Source: Enoplosus armatus (taxonomy: Eukaryota; Chordata; Actinopteri; Centrarchiformes; Enoplosidae). From it: 64,000 bases of DNA. Below, piece by piece: positions 49,558 to 63,400 of the stretch (position 1 is the stretch's first letter; each line of letters opens with the position of its first letter). The stretch covers positions 7,144,548 through 7,208,547 of the forward strand of contig NC_092190.1 in assembly GCF_043641665.1 (NCBI RefSeq). Reading direction: 5' to 3'. The notes beneath the pieces were generated by a model. That model was not told the origin of the DNA. It made no database searches and saw nothing but the letters and a program-made list of their open reading frames with translations. The position numbers were made by a program, and so were the translations under genes.

Positions 49558-52500
49558 CTGAGCAGGGAAGAGGGGTAAAGGTCAGAATTATTAGCAGGCT
49601 GGTTAAGTTACTTGAAATACACAAGCAAAATTGGTTAGGTGGTGTTAATCTTGTACTGCAGAAATGACCATCTAAATCAACTTGGTAGAAGCTACCAAAC
49701 AAACGCTCCGTGTTCAGTGACCAACTAGATGTGTTATGAATTAGGATGCTCCAGCCGGGCTTTGGAGGGCTGATACGGATCACCGATTTAAATTAGATTC
49801 ATGATATCCAGTACCAATCAAAGATTTGTTCCCGACTCATTACATCTTAATAACACCTAACTCAGCAACTGCATGATCTGAGACTGACAATTCTTGATAT
49901 GTCTCCCACACCTGCATGCATTTCTAAATTAACAGAGAGGCTTCAAAGGTCAAATGATATTACTAACAGACATTTTACATTTCTTTCAGACACCGAGTAA
50001 AATTGCCACCCAGGAGACAACAATGCAGTGGCCGATGTCGCTACCAGCCCATATAGCCTTACAATAATAATGCTGCCCCAAATGCCCCACTACATTTTTT
50101 GTCACAGCAGCTGCAAAAGGATGAGATGCCTTAAGGCACTTCTAACACTTTGGCCAAACCTCGGGACATATCAAACTCAGATATGCCTCAAAACCCTTGT
50201 TTCAACTAAATTCTGAAATTCTGTTGCATCTTGCTAACACAGGCCCCCGAACAGTCACTATGAACAAGCAGCCAGAGGATACTGCCTGCCTGAATCCATC
50301 TCAAGTCTCACCACAGTCAACAACACCATTTCAAATTTGTGCAAGAGCAGACATGAACATACAGCCTTAGGTGTGTATGATGGCCACAGGGCAGCCGTGA
50401 CTGATTTTAAACACTGTTTTACATTTATTTTAGGGGTTTTCCAACTGGCATATTGAAATACTATATTTTGATCAACACCTGATCAATTGATGCATCCCTA
50501 GTTATAAACTATGTGCTAATTTAAGAGTAATAATTACCAACTTTATAACAAGACACCTTGAACAGTCTCTGAACACTGTCAGACTTTCTCTGCATACCTT
50601 AGTTTTCGTCAGTTCTGTATATTGCAACCTGGGCCATATTTTTGTTGTTTGGGCCATTATTTTTTATTGATTGTGCGCACAAAGTTAATTGCTGTGATTT
50701 GGGAACATGGTGACAATGCTACATGCTACACTTAAGCGGTCAGTTGATCAGACTGTTTTAAACAAGCCAGCTGTTTGGCCAGATTACCTAACCTTTAAAT
50801 CCCTTTATTTGGAGGTAAAATCTGTAATGCTCCCTCACTGCATAAGAAAACCTTGCGCACACTTGCAACCAGGGTAAGCACGGCAGGTCAAAGTTAAGCC
50901 AGGAAGCTGATAAACTGGGAAAGAGGTTTACAGTTTGGGGAATACCATTTGCACTCAATTCCTATTCCAAATACGTTTATTTAAAACCTGCATGATCTGG
51001 GCGTCCCATTAGTTAATGGTCAAGGAGCGTACCACATAACTGCAACTACCATGGTTTGATTGCGGCCAGAGGACCTTTATGCGTGTCATACCCCTGTCTC
51101 TGTCTCTCCCTGTCTGTCAACTAATGGCAGAAGGCCAAAAAAACGTATTTTTGGTGCTGTCACGACATTCCCAAATCTCAGTAATTAACTGAGTGCAATG
51201 TAATGATTTCCAATAGTAATGATGGACAAAACTAGGAAAATAAGACGCAGCTTGTATGACACTGGAACTTCCCTTTGAATGTCAGTATGACAATCAGTAA
51301 AACATGACACAGCCTGCCAATTCAGCACTTGGCACTGGCACTTGACCGTCTGATCAACAACAAATCCCGGAGATAAATATATCCTTTTTAAAAGATAGTT
51401 CATCCTGCATTTCAATCTAAAGGTTTCATATCTCAGCTTACAGATAACTTTCAAAAACAATTTGAAATTTTTCAGCATCCAAAAAGGTGAAAAAATAAAA
51501 CTACAAGTTAATAATGTTTTAAAAGAGTGGCAGCCACAAGAGATTTTGGCCAGGATAATGGGACAATGATAGGAATTAAGAATGAACTCCTGTGACTTTT
51601 GGGATCAATACATTAGCACACATGCTTTCATATCAGCAGCAGAAAAGAGAAAAGTCTCATACTAATATCAGAAAATTTGCAATTAGGGGTTATTCTTACA
51701 ATGTCCAGGGCTTACCATGGGACAACAATCAAACCACATTTGTTAAAAATCTAGTGAAATGCTGGAAGACACAAATATGCCAAATGAAAATTGAATGTCA
51801 AGGCAATCAACACCACACCTTTAAGTCTTCCAGTCATTAAAATGAGCACTTAGGCTACATTCTGGATCAGAGTCAATGCTGTTTCTACTTCATTTTACAA
51901 TTCGAGGTCGGAATGGGTTATATCAGTTTTACAGACTGGCAATGAAGCCAGAACCTTCCTCCACAGCGAATCCTGTGATCAAAGTCAGTAAGGTGCAGGA
52001 CATTAAAAATTGGAAGGGAACATGACTTGATGGTTTTTAGACAAAAATCAAGGCATCCTCTGTGCTGTTTAACCAGCTGAAAGCTAAATGAAGTTGACAA
52101 TCACAATATAAAGTTTATCCTGTGTAAAATCAAGCTCCAAAGAACAGGAGTCCATGAGTCACTATGATCTCAATTTTACTTACTTTCTAAAAGCCCATAT
52201 CCACTGATTATTCTGCCCAGAAACATCAATAGTGTACCAGATCAACACATGACTGGAAATAAGAATAGAATGTAGAATGTTTGATGCACAGTATACACAC
52301 ATTTGAGTTACAAATAAGACAACCAAAAACTTAATATAAACTGCTATTCTTCCTTCTTGGACAGGAATTGACTGGTTGTTACAGCTAAAACCAACTATCT
52401 GTTTTGCAAGTCCCTTACAGCTAGTTATCATAGGTGTACTAAAGTGGCTGATTTGACTTTAAGGGGCCATAAATCTATTTAGCAAGTAGCCATTCATGTC

Positions 52501-54244
52501 TTGTGAGATATAAATAGGGTGAAACCAAAGAGTTAAAACGTATGTTTGTTGCAGTGTTTTCTCAGTTGAAGGGTAGTGAAACTAGATTATTTCCTATTTT
52601 ACAGGTGGCCAGTAAAATCTGCATCAACAATTGCAGCTGTCATTACAGACAGCACATAACATTACAGTCATTATTATAGGGTATTTTTTGGCTTGCTGAG
52701 AACGAAATGTCATATCATGTATCTAAAGCTACTATCAGTGAAACCACTCTGTAGCTAACTATCTACTAATGGAGGGATAGGGTGGGTTACTTTCATGACG
52801 CACAAAAACATAATGTTATGCTTTATCAATAGTGTCAAAAAAGTGACACTCACGGTAACAACAGCCACTATTAAGACAAGCGCTAAGCTAGGTACAACTG
52901 CGGCCTTTTGCACTGAACCGGCTTTGAAACGTTAGTGTTATTTAAAAAGACAACATCTTATAGACGGATAAAACGGCCATGCAACATTATGTGTGTTAAG
53001 TTATCTTGGAATATATTCAAAATTAGACATCCCAGGTGGATATAAAGTACACGGTGACATTACGTAACTATCGTTACAAACTAGGGCCGTCAACAACCGT
53101 TAACAGCTGGTGGTTTAGGTAGTTAACGCCTGCTGTTAGCTAGCTGCGGCAACTATCGTTAGGTTAGCCTGCAAGGCGATCCGCCCAGACAGTAGAGCAG
53201 TGACGGCCTTGTCGTCCAAAGCCCATTGCGCTGAGACACGAAGGCCTCATTATTCGGTCGGGCCCGACGTTATACTTGCCCAGCAAGCCTTTCCGACATA
53301 GTGGGCTAGCTTAAGCACACAGAGAATTGAGTTAATAACTAAAATCATTGTCGATCTAACATCACTTTCCCTGACGTTATTGTTGACCACCCATGTTCCT
53401 GTAACGCCATTTACAATGAGCATCGGTCGAGCTAGCGTGCTAACGAAGAGCAATGAAGATAAACAGTTGATGTTAGCTAGCCGTTAGCTTACGTGCGAGT
53501 AAATAGCCGAAGGTGCAGTTAGCTAGCGTTTCTATTTTGACAAGTGGCTTGCTGATATGACTCGACAACTAACTAGTTTTCTAATCTATAAAACGAACAC
53601 CGTGTGATTAAGCTTAACGTCACTTTGCAGCCATTTCAGTGTCCAAAATAAGCTAGCATAGCTAGCTATCTTAGATAACGTAAAATATGTTAGTGACAGA
53701 GGAGTCGTCTATTTCCTGAAATGTAACAGTGTTCTGACCTGTACCGTCTAACGCTAAGTTATAACTTAGCTAAAACAAACTGTAAATGAGATATTGAAAG
53801 CAAAAGTGAAGCAAAATGATAACATCTGTGTGGTTTCGATAAACATATTACTTAAATCTAAAAACAAATAGGAGTGCAGGATAACCAAATTTCAGTAACT
53901 TGTAAACATGAGACGTTTAAAGGAAATGTTCCTTCTCAGTCTGTAGACAGTGTCGAGGACCATTTGCGGGTAGCTCGCGCTAGCTAGGCTTCAGTGGATC
54001 TAGCGGTGTAAGCTAATCAGACTACATTACCGTTAAGACCATGAATTGCAGTTTAATCGCGATGACATTGTCAAAGATTCAATAAGCAGTAGCTAACAGA
54101 GAAACAACCGCAAGCAAATGAAGAACACAAGTAACCCAAATGCAGTATTGTTACCTTACATCCACCACCAGCTGACGCTAATACTCGCAGTAGCCAGCTA
54201 ACAATCACCAGCCAGCGTTCCGAGCTAGTTAGCTAACAACTCAC
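49558..54244 (-). other. usp9x leader intron, 4.7 kb
   Basis: No exon or RNA gene was seen. The promoter-proximal 1.4 kb (52,880-54,240) is unusually dense in GCTAGC, TTAGC, GCTAAC and GTTAGC words. The rest is AT-rich and featureless to me. Confidence 0.55.
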
Positions 54245-54530
54245 CAGGAATTTGATATGACTTCCCCCTCTATTCACGGGCTACGTCCAGCCTTGAACGA
54301 TGGTGTCGTCGTATATTACATAAACGTGGCCTATATCTGTGACAGTTTCGCAGGACCCAAACCTGTTACTAGAAAGATCTAATTCCTACGTTTTTTTCCT
54401 CTGCTTCTGGGTGTTTTTCCTGCGTCACCGGCGCGGTAACAGCCCCCTAACTCTATCTCGTCCGATTTCTGGGGCTTGTCACTTCGGTCCCAGCAGTCAC
54501 TCACAACTTGATTCAGTTCAACATGGCGGA
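54245..54530 (-). promoter_or_regulatory. usp9x: usp9x non-coding first exon and promoter (inferred)
   Basis: On the minus strand a good donor, CTG|GTGAGT, sits at 54245/54244. The sequence before it (about 54,250-54,600) is richer in CpG and GC than its surroundings. CAACATGGCGG at about 54,519-54,529 is a YY1-type site, a motif often found close to vertebrate start sites. I infer a leader exon starting at roughly 54.5 kb. A second possible donor, TAAG|GTAAC, lies near 54,151. Confidence 0.4.
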
Positions 54531-55321
54531 AGCGCAGTCGGACACAAATGCTGCTCAGTAAAAACAGGCCGGGCGACTGTGTGAACTCTCAACAGTCAGC
54601 GTTGTCTATGAGCTAGTTTGCGCCGCAACCGAGAGCAGCTCAGCAAACACAACACCCGCTGAATGGAAAGGGCATAAAACCGCTCTCAATTCTGATAAGT
54701 GACTCCGGCTCCAGCGGGGATCTCCAATCCGTAGTTTGATTAAAACCAGGCGGAAAAAACTGAGCAACCTGACGCACTTGACTATATCGCCTCCTATCGC
54801 ACGGGGTGGTCATAAATGAATAGGAAATGTCATAAAAATTAAAAGTAACAGAACGCAGGCAAATTCAAACGTACACACAAACTGACATTTCAGCACTTAT
54901 CTGAGAGGGTATGGGTGGAAGAAAATACAGGCAAGGTACAAACGTAATAGAGTCATGGCCAACTATATCCTCAAAAGTTAAGCAAGACTACTTTGGTATG
55001 GAAAAGTTGTGTCCATGGAAAATGAACTATGATTAGGGTATGGTTATGGTTAGGTAAAAACTTTGGTCATGGTCGGATTAAATGGTAGGGTCACAATTTT
55101 TCAAGTGTGTCCTAAAACAATCGTCAGATGCATTTGAGCATTGAAACAGGTTTTTCTTGCTGTAATCATTCCTCTTATTCATACATTCATACAAGTTATT
55201 TCAATTTGAGGGGTGGGGGACAAAATGCACAGTCCTCTCTCTCTGCAAAAATATATTCCAAAGTTTATCTGAGGCTCGTATGAGGCTTCAGCCACCCGAG
55301 TTGGAAGTAGCCTACAGTGGA

Positions 55322-55840
55322 TATCAGAATTAGATTTATTGGCCAAGTATGTGTACACATACAAGGAATTTAACAGCGGTTTTATGTTGCTCTCAGTGTA
55401 CTTAAACACAGTTCCAAGAACAATTAACAGGTAGATAGAAATGGACATACAGCTTAAAACAAGGACAACAAAGCTGAACAAAGATAGGTAAAAAATAAAC
55501 ATAGAACTATTATGTACATACAAGTAGGTGAAAAATATATACAGTATGTGTATATAAAAATATATAAAAAGCAACAATGAACAACAACATACAATGTATA
55601 TATACAAGTCAAACTGTTTCTATAAATTCCAAATGTTTTTAATACAAAACTCCTTGATTTTGTTACCAGTCCTCCACTGCAGCTCAACAGGGAAACACTG
55701 TCTCTGGAAACAGAAAGAGAATATTTTATAAAGTTGGAATATATCAACTTAATTTGTCTAAGACAGACTAGTGAAGTCTCAGCTACAGATAAACTTTGGA
55801 AGGTATTTTTACACATAACAAGGACTGTGGATTTTGCCTC
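55322..55840 (-). mobile_element. LINE-like 3' end
   Basis: On the minus strand the segment ends CTTGTATGTGTACACATACTTG then GCCAATAAATCTAATTCTGA; cited by cores, TTCCTTGTATGTG, CATACTTGGCCAATAAA and TCTAATTCTGATA. This is the usual 3' terminus, with a GATTCTGATT-type tail, of a common teleost non-LTR retrotransposon. Upstream are GTGGAGGACTGGTAACAAAA and AGTACACTGAGAGCAACA. No intact reverse transcriptase is present. Confidence 0.55.
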
Positions 55841-56739
55841 CCCATCACTTACATTGAAATCACATTAAGAAGGAATATCTTAATAGGATGAACAGAAAAA
55901 AATTATTACAGCAAGCATGTTCCTCCCCATGTAAGCTCAATATCAGCTGCAATAATGATGGTCTTACAACAACATTTTGACACTGGGTTTGACTCTCAAA
56001 ATCGGGTAATAAAGCAGTACCCACTCTACCCTTATCATTGATATTGCACTTTGGTAGTCACACTTAAACAAGTCACCAAACTGGCTTTGAATGAGAGTCC
56101 AATCACAAATCAGAGGGATTTTACAAAGATGGTATTTACTACAGGGCATTTGTACTGATTCTATTACAATGTTTACAATTCTTTACTTTCTTGTAGTTGC
56201 AGTACACAAGCAGCTAGCTTTAAGGGGCACATTATTTTTAATTGACCAAATACACCTCTCAATATCAGACTAAGAAAAACAGTAAATGAGATGATAGAAA
56301 ATACATAACAAATCATGTATGAATATGGGTGTGTGCATATAATTTATGTCTTGATACAGGGAGTTCTCTACAGGTCTTTGAAAAGAAGATTCTACAGAAG
56401 GAAGACAGCTGATCTGCTCTCCTCTGATGAGACAGCAAAAACAAGGCCAATATTAACTATAGAGAATACACATACAAGTGTATGTGTGTTTTACAGTTAG
56501 ACAGTCTTTAAGCTTTACAGTATAAATGCTCTACTGTAATTGTGGTTTAGAGTATGATACTGTAATAGTGTTTTTCAGTATATCTGGCCTACTGTAATTG
56601 TGGTATTAGTCAAAGTATAGTGAATAAAACAGGTATTTATGGTCAACAGATCTGTACAAATTAAATCCATGAAGACGCAAAAGAACAATGTCACAAAACG
56701 AATTTTAAGACAGTGGTTTAAAGAAATAATATATTCTGT

Positions 56740-56810
56740 TCCTACTTTAAAGCCTCTTGAGGCAAAATTGTATATTGGGCTATATAAATAAACCTAACCT
56801 GACTATTTGT
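56740..56810 (+). mobile_element. L2-like LINE 3' tail fragment
   Basis: CTCTTGAGGCAAAATTGTAT followed by TTGGGCTATATAAATAAAC matches the TTGAGGCxxxxTTGT...GCTATATAAATAAA 3' end of teleost L2-type LINEs. Only the tail survives. Confidence 0.5.
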
Positions 56811-57158
56811 TGTTGCCTACCAAATAGTGCCTCTGTTAAGATTTTGTAATGTAGCATTTTGTGATTAATTGTGTTAAGGGCTTTTGTTTATTCGTTAACA
56901 TCTTCTGTCATCTGTTACCAGGGCAACAGATTAGAGAATACGTTAAGGGACAAATGACAGACTGATACAAGCTACACACTTCTATGGCATCGTAAACAAG
57001 ACATTAAACAAATTGTTTGGTCCCGCAGTTACCCCAGTCTGTGAATAGTGGCCTAGCGTAAAACACTGTAATGAGGAGACATTCACGACTCTCACTCCTC
57101 AAGGCTCTTGTCTGGGTTTTCTTTCCCACCAGACCTATAGTAGGGATTCCCGACAGCA

Positions 57159-57169
57159 AAGATGGCGGC
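57159..57169 (+). promoter_or_regulatory. med14: YY1-type element at the med14 5' end
   Basis: AAAGATGGCGGC matches the AAGATGGCGGC consensus of YY1, which in vertebrates usually lies just downstream of the transcription start. I infer that med14 transcription begins shortly upstream, near 57.1 kb. The same ATG opens a six-codon upstream frame. Confidence 0.5.
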
Positions 57170-57292
57170 TGAGCGGCGCTGAGTCTTCTCCGTAATGAGT
57201 TACCAAATTTGGTGTATTTGTTGATTTTTTTCTGCTGAACAAGGAAACCAAGTCCATACCGAGGAACTCGTCTCATGAAAGAAATGTTGTGA
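57162..57292 (+). promoter_or_regulatory. med14: Three short upstream ORFs in the med14 leader
   Basis: If the leader is one exon, three small frames precede the main start: 57162-57182 (MAAERR, stop), 57195-57224 (MSYQIWCIC, stop) and 57275-57292 (MKEML, stop). All end before the main ATG at 57405, so each could lower or condition translation. The leader's real extent is inferred. Confidence 0.45.
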
Positions 57293-57404
57293 GACTGCGA
57301 AGAAAATCTTTTCACAAGGAGTTAGCCACTGCAACTCGATAGTTTTCCGTTGTAGCTCTGGGTGTGCATCGCCGTAGCTAACTAGTCCGTATCGTCATTG
57401 TAAA

Positions 57405-60400
57405 ATGGCTCCGGTGCAGATTGGGTCAGATGGGCAGCTCGTCCCACTCGGAGGTCCGGTTGTCTCGGGTCCACAGCCACCACCACCCGGGACCCCGGCC
57501 ACACAGGGGGTCCGACTGAGCCTGCTGATTGAATTTCTTCTCCAGAGGACCTACCATGAAATTACCCTGCTGGCAGAACTGTAAGTAACATTCTAGCGTT
57601 GTAGGCCTCAAAGCTAGGGTAACCGGCGGGCTAATAAGCTAACGTTAGTAAACTCAGAGGATGCTCTCCTTCCAGCCACTTAAATGACGGGCTCATGAAG
57701 TTGCGACCAATCGAGAAGTGAGGAGATGCTTTTCATATTGACGTCGGGGATGAGCTCTAACAAAGTGGATAGCAGAGCTAGCTAGCTACTGTTATGTGAG
57801 GGGGCGTACCGGTAAACAACATATGTCTAAAGATACTAAAGTTATAGCTAATGGTTAATTATCCAAGATAAGTGTTTGTGGGGGGCGATAAATATGTGGG
57901 ACAACAGGTTGATGATGGACCACTTGTATCAGTCTGCTGTCCCAAAGCCAGTTTATACTCATCTTGGTACCTTTTCACCCATTTGCCAACTGAAAAGATG
58001 AACGTTTTTATTTGCTGTATTTAAACTGAGAAGCTCAGAGTTTTGACAGGTAATACGTTGGGCTGTTTCTCTACTTTCAGTATAAGGACAATGGCAATAA
58101 TTAAACGTTTTAATGTTTTTTTTTCTAGACTTCCCAGAAAAACGGACATGGAGAGGTATGTTCCATTGAATTTCATTCAGAACTGCTTTATCCCTTCACT
58201 CCTTTGGCCACTCATTCTGTTAAGCAAAATTTTGTTTAAACTTTAATCTCCTGTTTCTTTTTTCAGGAAAATTGAGATTGTCCAGTTTGCCAGTCGCACC
58301 AGGCAGCTATTTGTGCGTCTGCTAGCCCTGGTGAAGTGGGCAAGCAATGCAGGGAAAGTTGAGAAGTGTGCGGTATGTTGCATTAATTTGACTTCCCTAA
58401 TATCACTCTGTGTAGGTGGATTTTGGTAATACTCTGCAAACTGCCTTGTGTTCATCAGAACTCAAATCAACTTACTGTCACCTCTCTTCACGGTATCCAT
58501 GGTAACAGATGATTTCCAGCTTCTTGGATCAGCAGACCATCCTGTTTGTGGATACAGCTGATAGGCTTGCATCACTGGCCAGAGATGCCCTGGTACATGC
58601 TCGTTTGCCCAGCTTTGCCATCCCGTTTGCCATTGATGTTCTCACCACAGGATCATACCCACGCCTGCCCACATGTATACGAGTAAGTTTGTTAAACTTC
58701 CTTCTTTGCGGGCTGGGATTGCTAATCTATAGTCCTGTATGAAAATATGTTGGGAGATCAAACTCGAGGCTTTTAACAACCTCCTCTCTTGTATGTTTGG
58801 TATGTCAGCAAAATTGTTTCTGTGTCCATTTGTGTAGGATAAAATCATTCCTCCAGACCCCATCACTAAGGTTGAGAAGCAGACCACCCTGAGCCAGCTT
58901 AATCAGATTCTACGACACCGCCTTGTCACCACAGACTTACCACCTCAGCTAGCAAACCTCACTGTTGGTAAGAAGCTTGTGTAAACCCATTATGGTATAT
59001 TTTCACTGACAGCCATCCTCGTAACCTCTTTGGCAGTTTGTTTTCAGTTGTATTGGTGATGAGAAGATTTTGTGTGTATATTTGTGTAGCTAATGGGCGT
59101 GTAAAGTTTCGTGTGGAAGGAGAGTTTGAGGCCACTTTGACGGTGATGGGAGATGACCCTGATATTCCCTGGAGGCTGCTGAAGCTGGAGATTCTGGTGG
59201 AGGACAAAGAAACTGGAGGTAAGTCATTTAGTCCTCCAGCTCTGCTGCACACCACGGTCGGCACCATTGACAAGCTGATTGACAATGTACTTAATTGCTA
59301 ATGTTTTTCCCTTTCCCATTCACTCTTAACTGATTTGTCTGTCTGTCACCCTCATTCCCGCGCTCCATCTCTCCCCCCCTCCCCCTCTGTATTGACAGAT
59401 GGCCGAGCGTTGGTCCACAGTTTGCAGGTGAACTTCATCCATGAGTTGGTCCAGGCACGTCTGTGTGCAGATGAAAAACCCCTACAGGACATGTACAACT
59501 GCTTGCGTATCCTTTCATTGTCTTTGTTTGTTTATCTGCACACAAACACAGGCATTTTGTGTATGTCCTGCACAAAACCACTTGGCTTTTGTCCCAGTCT
59601 GATGTGAACTACTGCAGTAGTGCAGGAGAGTGAGTCGGAGCATATAGAGTATTGACTGGTCAAGCAGACGCGTGCAGCATTCCAATGAGAAACACAGCTG
59701 CAGAATTGCATCCTTCTTAACCCCCTCTTCTTTCATTAAGTCTCAAACAACACAACCTCCTTCTGTTACTGACAGGGAAAGGGCAGCCCTGTTCTCACTG
59801 CGACCTGTGACCCAGTCAGGCCATGTGAGGTGTAATTAACTTCTTATGGAGTGTGTTTCCAACACCTGTCAATACTGTACTAAGAAACTGATATTTTTTT
59901 ATGTGTCCACGTTTTTGGGAAAAAGCGAAATTACATTATTACAAAAAGTTTACCATCATGTCAACATCAAAACCAATCAGCTAACATTTGTATTGTCAGG
60001 TAGTGATAATCGTGCCATCCATCAAGCTGTTGTAACCCATACATATATGTTCTGATCAGACAGTCAGAGGCCTATCACTCTTCAGTCTATGGCAAAATGT
60101 GAAGAGAAACGACAGCTTGTTAGCATTCACGCTAATATCAAAGACCCTAATCAAGCATGCGAGCTGAGCACGACTGTGCTTATCACAATGCTAATCAGTA
60201 CATCTCTGTTCTTCCTTTCCTCCACCAACGCTAGCTGTGCAGCTTACCGTGTCAAAGAGCAGTCTGTGTTGGGCACAAATACCCCTTTTACCAACAAAGT
60301 GTATCTGTCTTGAGGATATGTGTGTGTGTTGAATGTTAATGGAAAGATGTGTATAGTACTTTTATTTCTATTCACCTGGTATTTTACCACACTGTGTCTT

Positions 60401-63400
60401 CTTTAACCGCATTGTTTCCAGACTCCTTCTGTCTGTCACTGCAGCTAGAGGTGCTCCACTCTCAGACTCTGATGCTAATTAGAGAGCGATGGGGAGACCT
60501 GGTGCAAGAGGAGAGATATATGCCCGCAAAATACCTCACGCTGACCGTCTGGAAGTAAGACTTTATAAATTTCCCCCACATATATGGACAAGAACACTGT
60601 GTCCTCAAAAAACGACCAAAATCGAATGATGAGAGAAAGCTCAAAATAGCAGAATGCATTCATACAGTTTTCATTCATACTCTGTCATCTTTTTTCTTTG
60701 TTTCTCCAGCCAACAGGTGTTGGGTAGGAAAACAGGTACAGCGTCTGTACATAAAGTCACTATCAAGATTGACGAATCAGATGGCTCTAAGCCATTGCAA
60801 ATATCTCATGAGCCTCCTCTCCCTGCCTGTGACTCCAAATTAATGGAGAGAGCTATGAAGGTAAGGTAGACATGTGTATTCAATCAATGTGGGTTTTCAG
60901 TGTAATATAAAGAATGTGGCAGTATGGCTTACTGTACAAATATCTCACAATTTGATAATGTTTGTTTTCTCTCACTCATTCTTTAGATTGACCATCTGTC
61001 AGTGGAGAAACTTTTGATTGACAGTGTGCATGCCCGGTCCCATCAGAAGCTACAGGAGCTTAAGGCCATTCTAAAAACCAGCAATCCCAGTGACAACTGT
61101 ATGTATTTACTCTCACTTTCACATCATTAAAACAGTTAAACACATTCTTTGGTATATATTGAGCAAATGCACAGAAACCAGTGTGGTCTCCTACAGCAAC
61201 TGCAGCCTTGTGCCCATCAGTGACAACAATTAAAAAAGAGGCATTGTTTAGGATGCAGAAGGTGTCATTTTAACCCTCTACTGGGAGGGTCTTAATTATC
61301 ATGAATTGCATGTTCAAAATTCCCATTAGCTCATAGAGATGTGCTCCCTCACGCATCCCCCATTCACCTTTTGTCAATTAATGTACTGTGACCTTGAGTC
61401 ATCTGCAGTATTGAAAAGAGACACTTAAGTGTGTGTGTTTGTTTATTTCAGCATTCATCGAGACGGCTTTACCCACACTTGTTATTCCAATACTTGAGCC
61501 CTGTGGTCGTTCAGAGTGCTTACACATTTTTGTAGACCTGCACTCTGGCATGTTCCAACCCATGCTGTACGGATTAGGTAAGTAATAGCAAACATTAACT
61601 CTTTGTTCATTGTGTTGGTCCCAGTTTTTACTCAGAATGTGTGTATATAAGGTTTGGTTTTGTATGACAATAAACAAATCAACAATTTGGCTGGTAATGT
61701 GGTTAGGATGATTTAAAATCATGCTTTCTTTCTCTGTGATTCTACTTTTACTGTTTTGTATGCTCAGCTCTGTGAACATATAGCCCTGGTGTGTTCTCTC
61801 TCTAGATCAATCCATGCTGGATGACATTGAAAAGACCATTAACGATGATATGAAGCGCATCATCTCTTGGCTTCAACAACTGAAGTAAGTCCACCTCCTC
61901 AATTTTTAAATAGATATGAAAATGAAATGTATATTCACAGCTAACAGTATAAAATAGTTTTTGGCACAGCCGAAAGATAGCAGAGGCAGTTCAGAGTCAA
62001 CAGCAGGAGCCACAGTCTGACGCCTGCCTCTAGCTTGTAAAAATTGACTAATTGCAGTCAGTAGCAACACTTGGCAGGGTAAGCAGGGTGTTGAATAGTC
62101 TTGCACTAGTGAACAGTGTGAATGCTGTGAGTATGAGTATGAAGCTATGAACCTCGGACCTTTTTTGCAACTTAGATTTCAGTGAGACACTGAGTCTTTC
62201 TTTCTCTCTGGCAAGGTTCTGGTTGGGGGAGCAGCGCTGTCGACAGTCTGTGAAACACCTTCCCACAGTGTGTGCTGATGTCCTTCACCTGTCCAACTCG
62301 ACTTCTCACCCTGTTGGCAACTTGTCCAAACACAAACTCTTCATTAAGCTCACACGCCTTCCACAGTACTACATTGTGAGTTCCTCAACCAATATATTGC
62401 TTCCACTACAAAGTAAAAAAGTTATGATCTGCTTTCATTTTTATGTTCTCCCTCTAATTCTCCATTGTGGATCTTTCCAATTCCTCTCTTTCCTGCTCCT
62501 CATCTATTTTTTTGTAGGTGGTGGAAATGCTTGAAGTGCCTAGCAGTCCCACAGCGTTGCAGTACAAGTACTCTTTCCTGTCTGTGTCTCAGCTGGAAGG
62601 AGAAGACGGACCCATGTGCGCACAACTCCTGCAGCATTTCAAACCCAACCTAGAACACCTTGTTCAGGACACCACAACAGGGAGAGGGGTCCGACCTGGG
62701 ACTAAGAGAAAGGTAGTCAGTGCTAGAGTAGTTATACAGTAGCAGTTATACACGTTACAGACTTTAATTTGTGTATGATGAAATGCAGTATATGTCATCA
62801 TGTTTCCAGAGTTTTAATGAATGAGGTGCTGGCCTAGGGGTAAGACAGGTTGTACAGGTCAGCCTTCTCTTCTCTTCTCTTGAACATGTGTACCTTTTGA
62901 GAATGTGAGACAAGCCATTGCTAAGAAAAAGTAAACTAAATAAATGTCTTTCAATGTGCATTTTTTTGTCTCTGTAGATATCTGGGGACCAGGGGGACCC
63001 GGAGCCAAAGAAGCCTAAGCGGTCTGGAGAAATGTGTGCCTTCAACAAAGAGCTGGCTCACCTGGTAGCGATGTGCGACACCAATATGCCTTTCATTGGC
63101 CTCAGAACAGAGGTATGTCACAATGCTCAGACAGTTTGAATCATTCATGCCTGCTAGATCATAGATGTCCTAAAAACTTCAAGCATGACAATCCCAGTCT
63201 TGAGTTTTCTGGCTCATGCTTTGTGTCTGTTTGTCTTTGGGTAGCTGTCCAACATGGAGATCCCAAACCAGGGTGTACAAGTGGAGGGAGACGGCAGCAG
63301 TCATGCGATACGTCTACTGAAGTAATACACACAGTCACAAGCACACATGCATGCATTTGTGCACACATAATGACTGCCAAATGTCATTTTTCTTCAAAGT

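Larger units (their letters stand above)
54531..57120. other. usp9x-med14 divergent spacer
   Basis: This is the 2.6-kb gap between the two head-to-head genes. It has CpG-containing sequence near 54,540-54,810, then AT-rich DNA with two LINE-like 3' ends (55,322-55,840 and 56,740-56,810). No gene is supported; the 142- and 120-codon minus-strand open frames near 55.2-55.8 kb overlap the LINE-like tail. Confidence 0.6.

Noticed and set aside
54339..54584. 81-codon plus-strand frame and the ATGGCGGAAGCG start at 54,523
   Set aside because: The second is only twelve codons and sits in a YY1-type motif; the first lacks homology and lies across the usp9x promoter.
55179..55816. 142- and 120-codon minus-strand frames as genes
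   Set aside because: They overlap a LINE-like 3' tail, have hydrophobic low-complexity content from AT-rich DNA, and no conserved motif.
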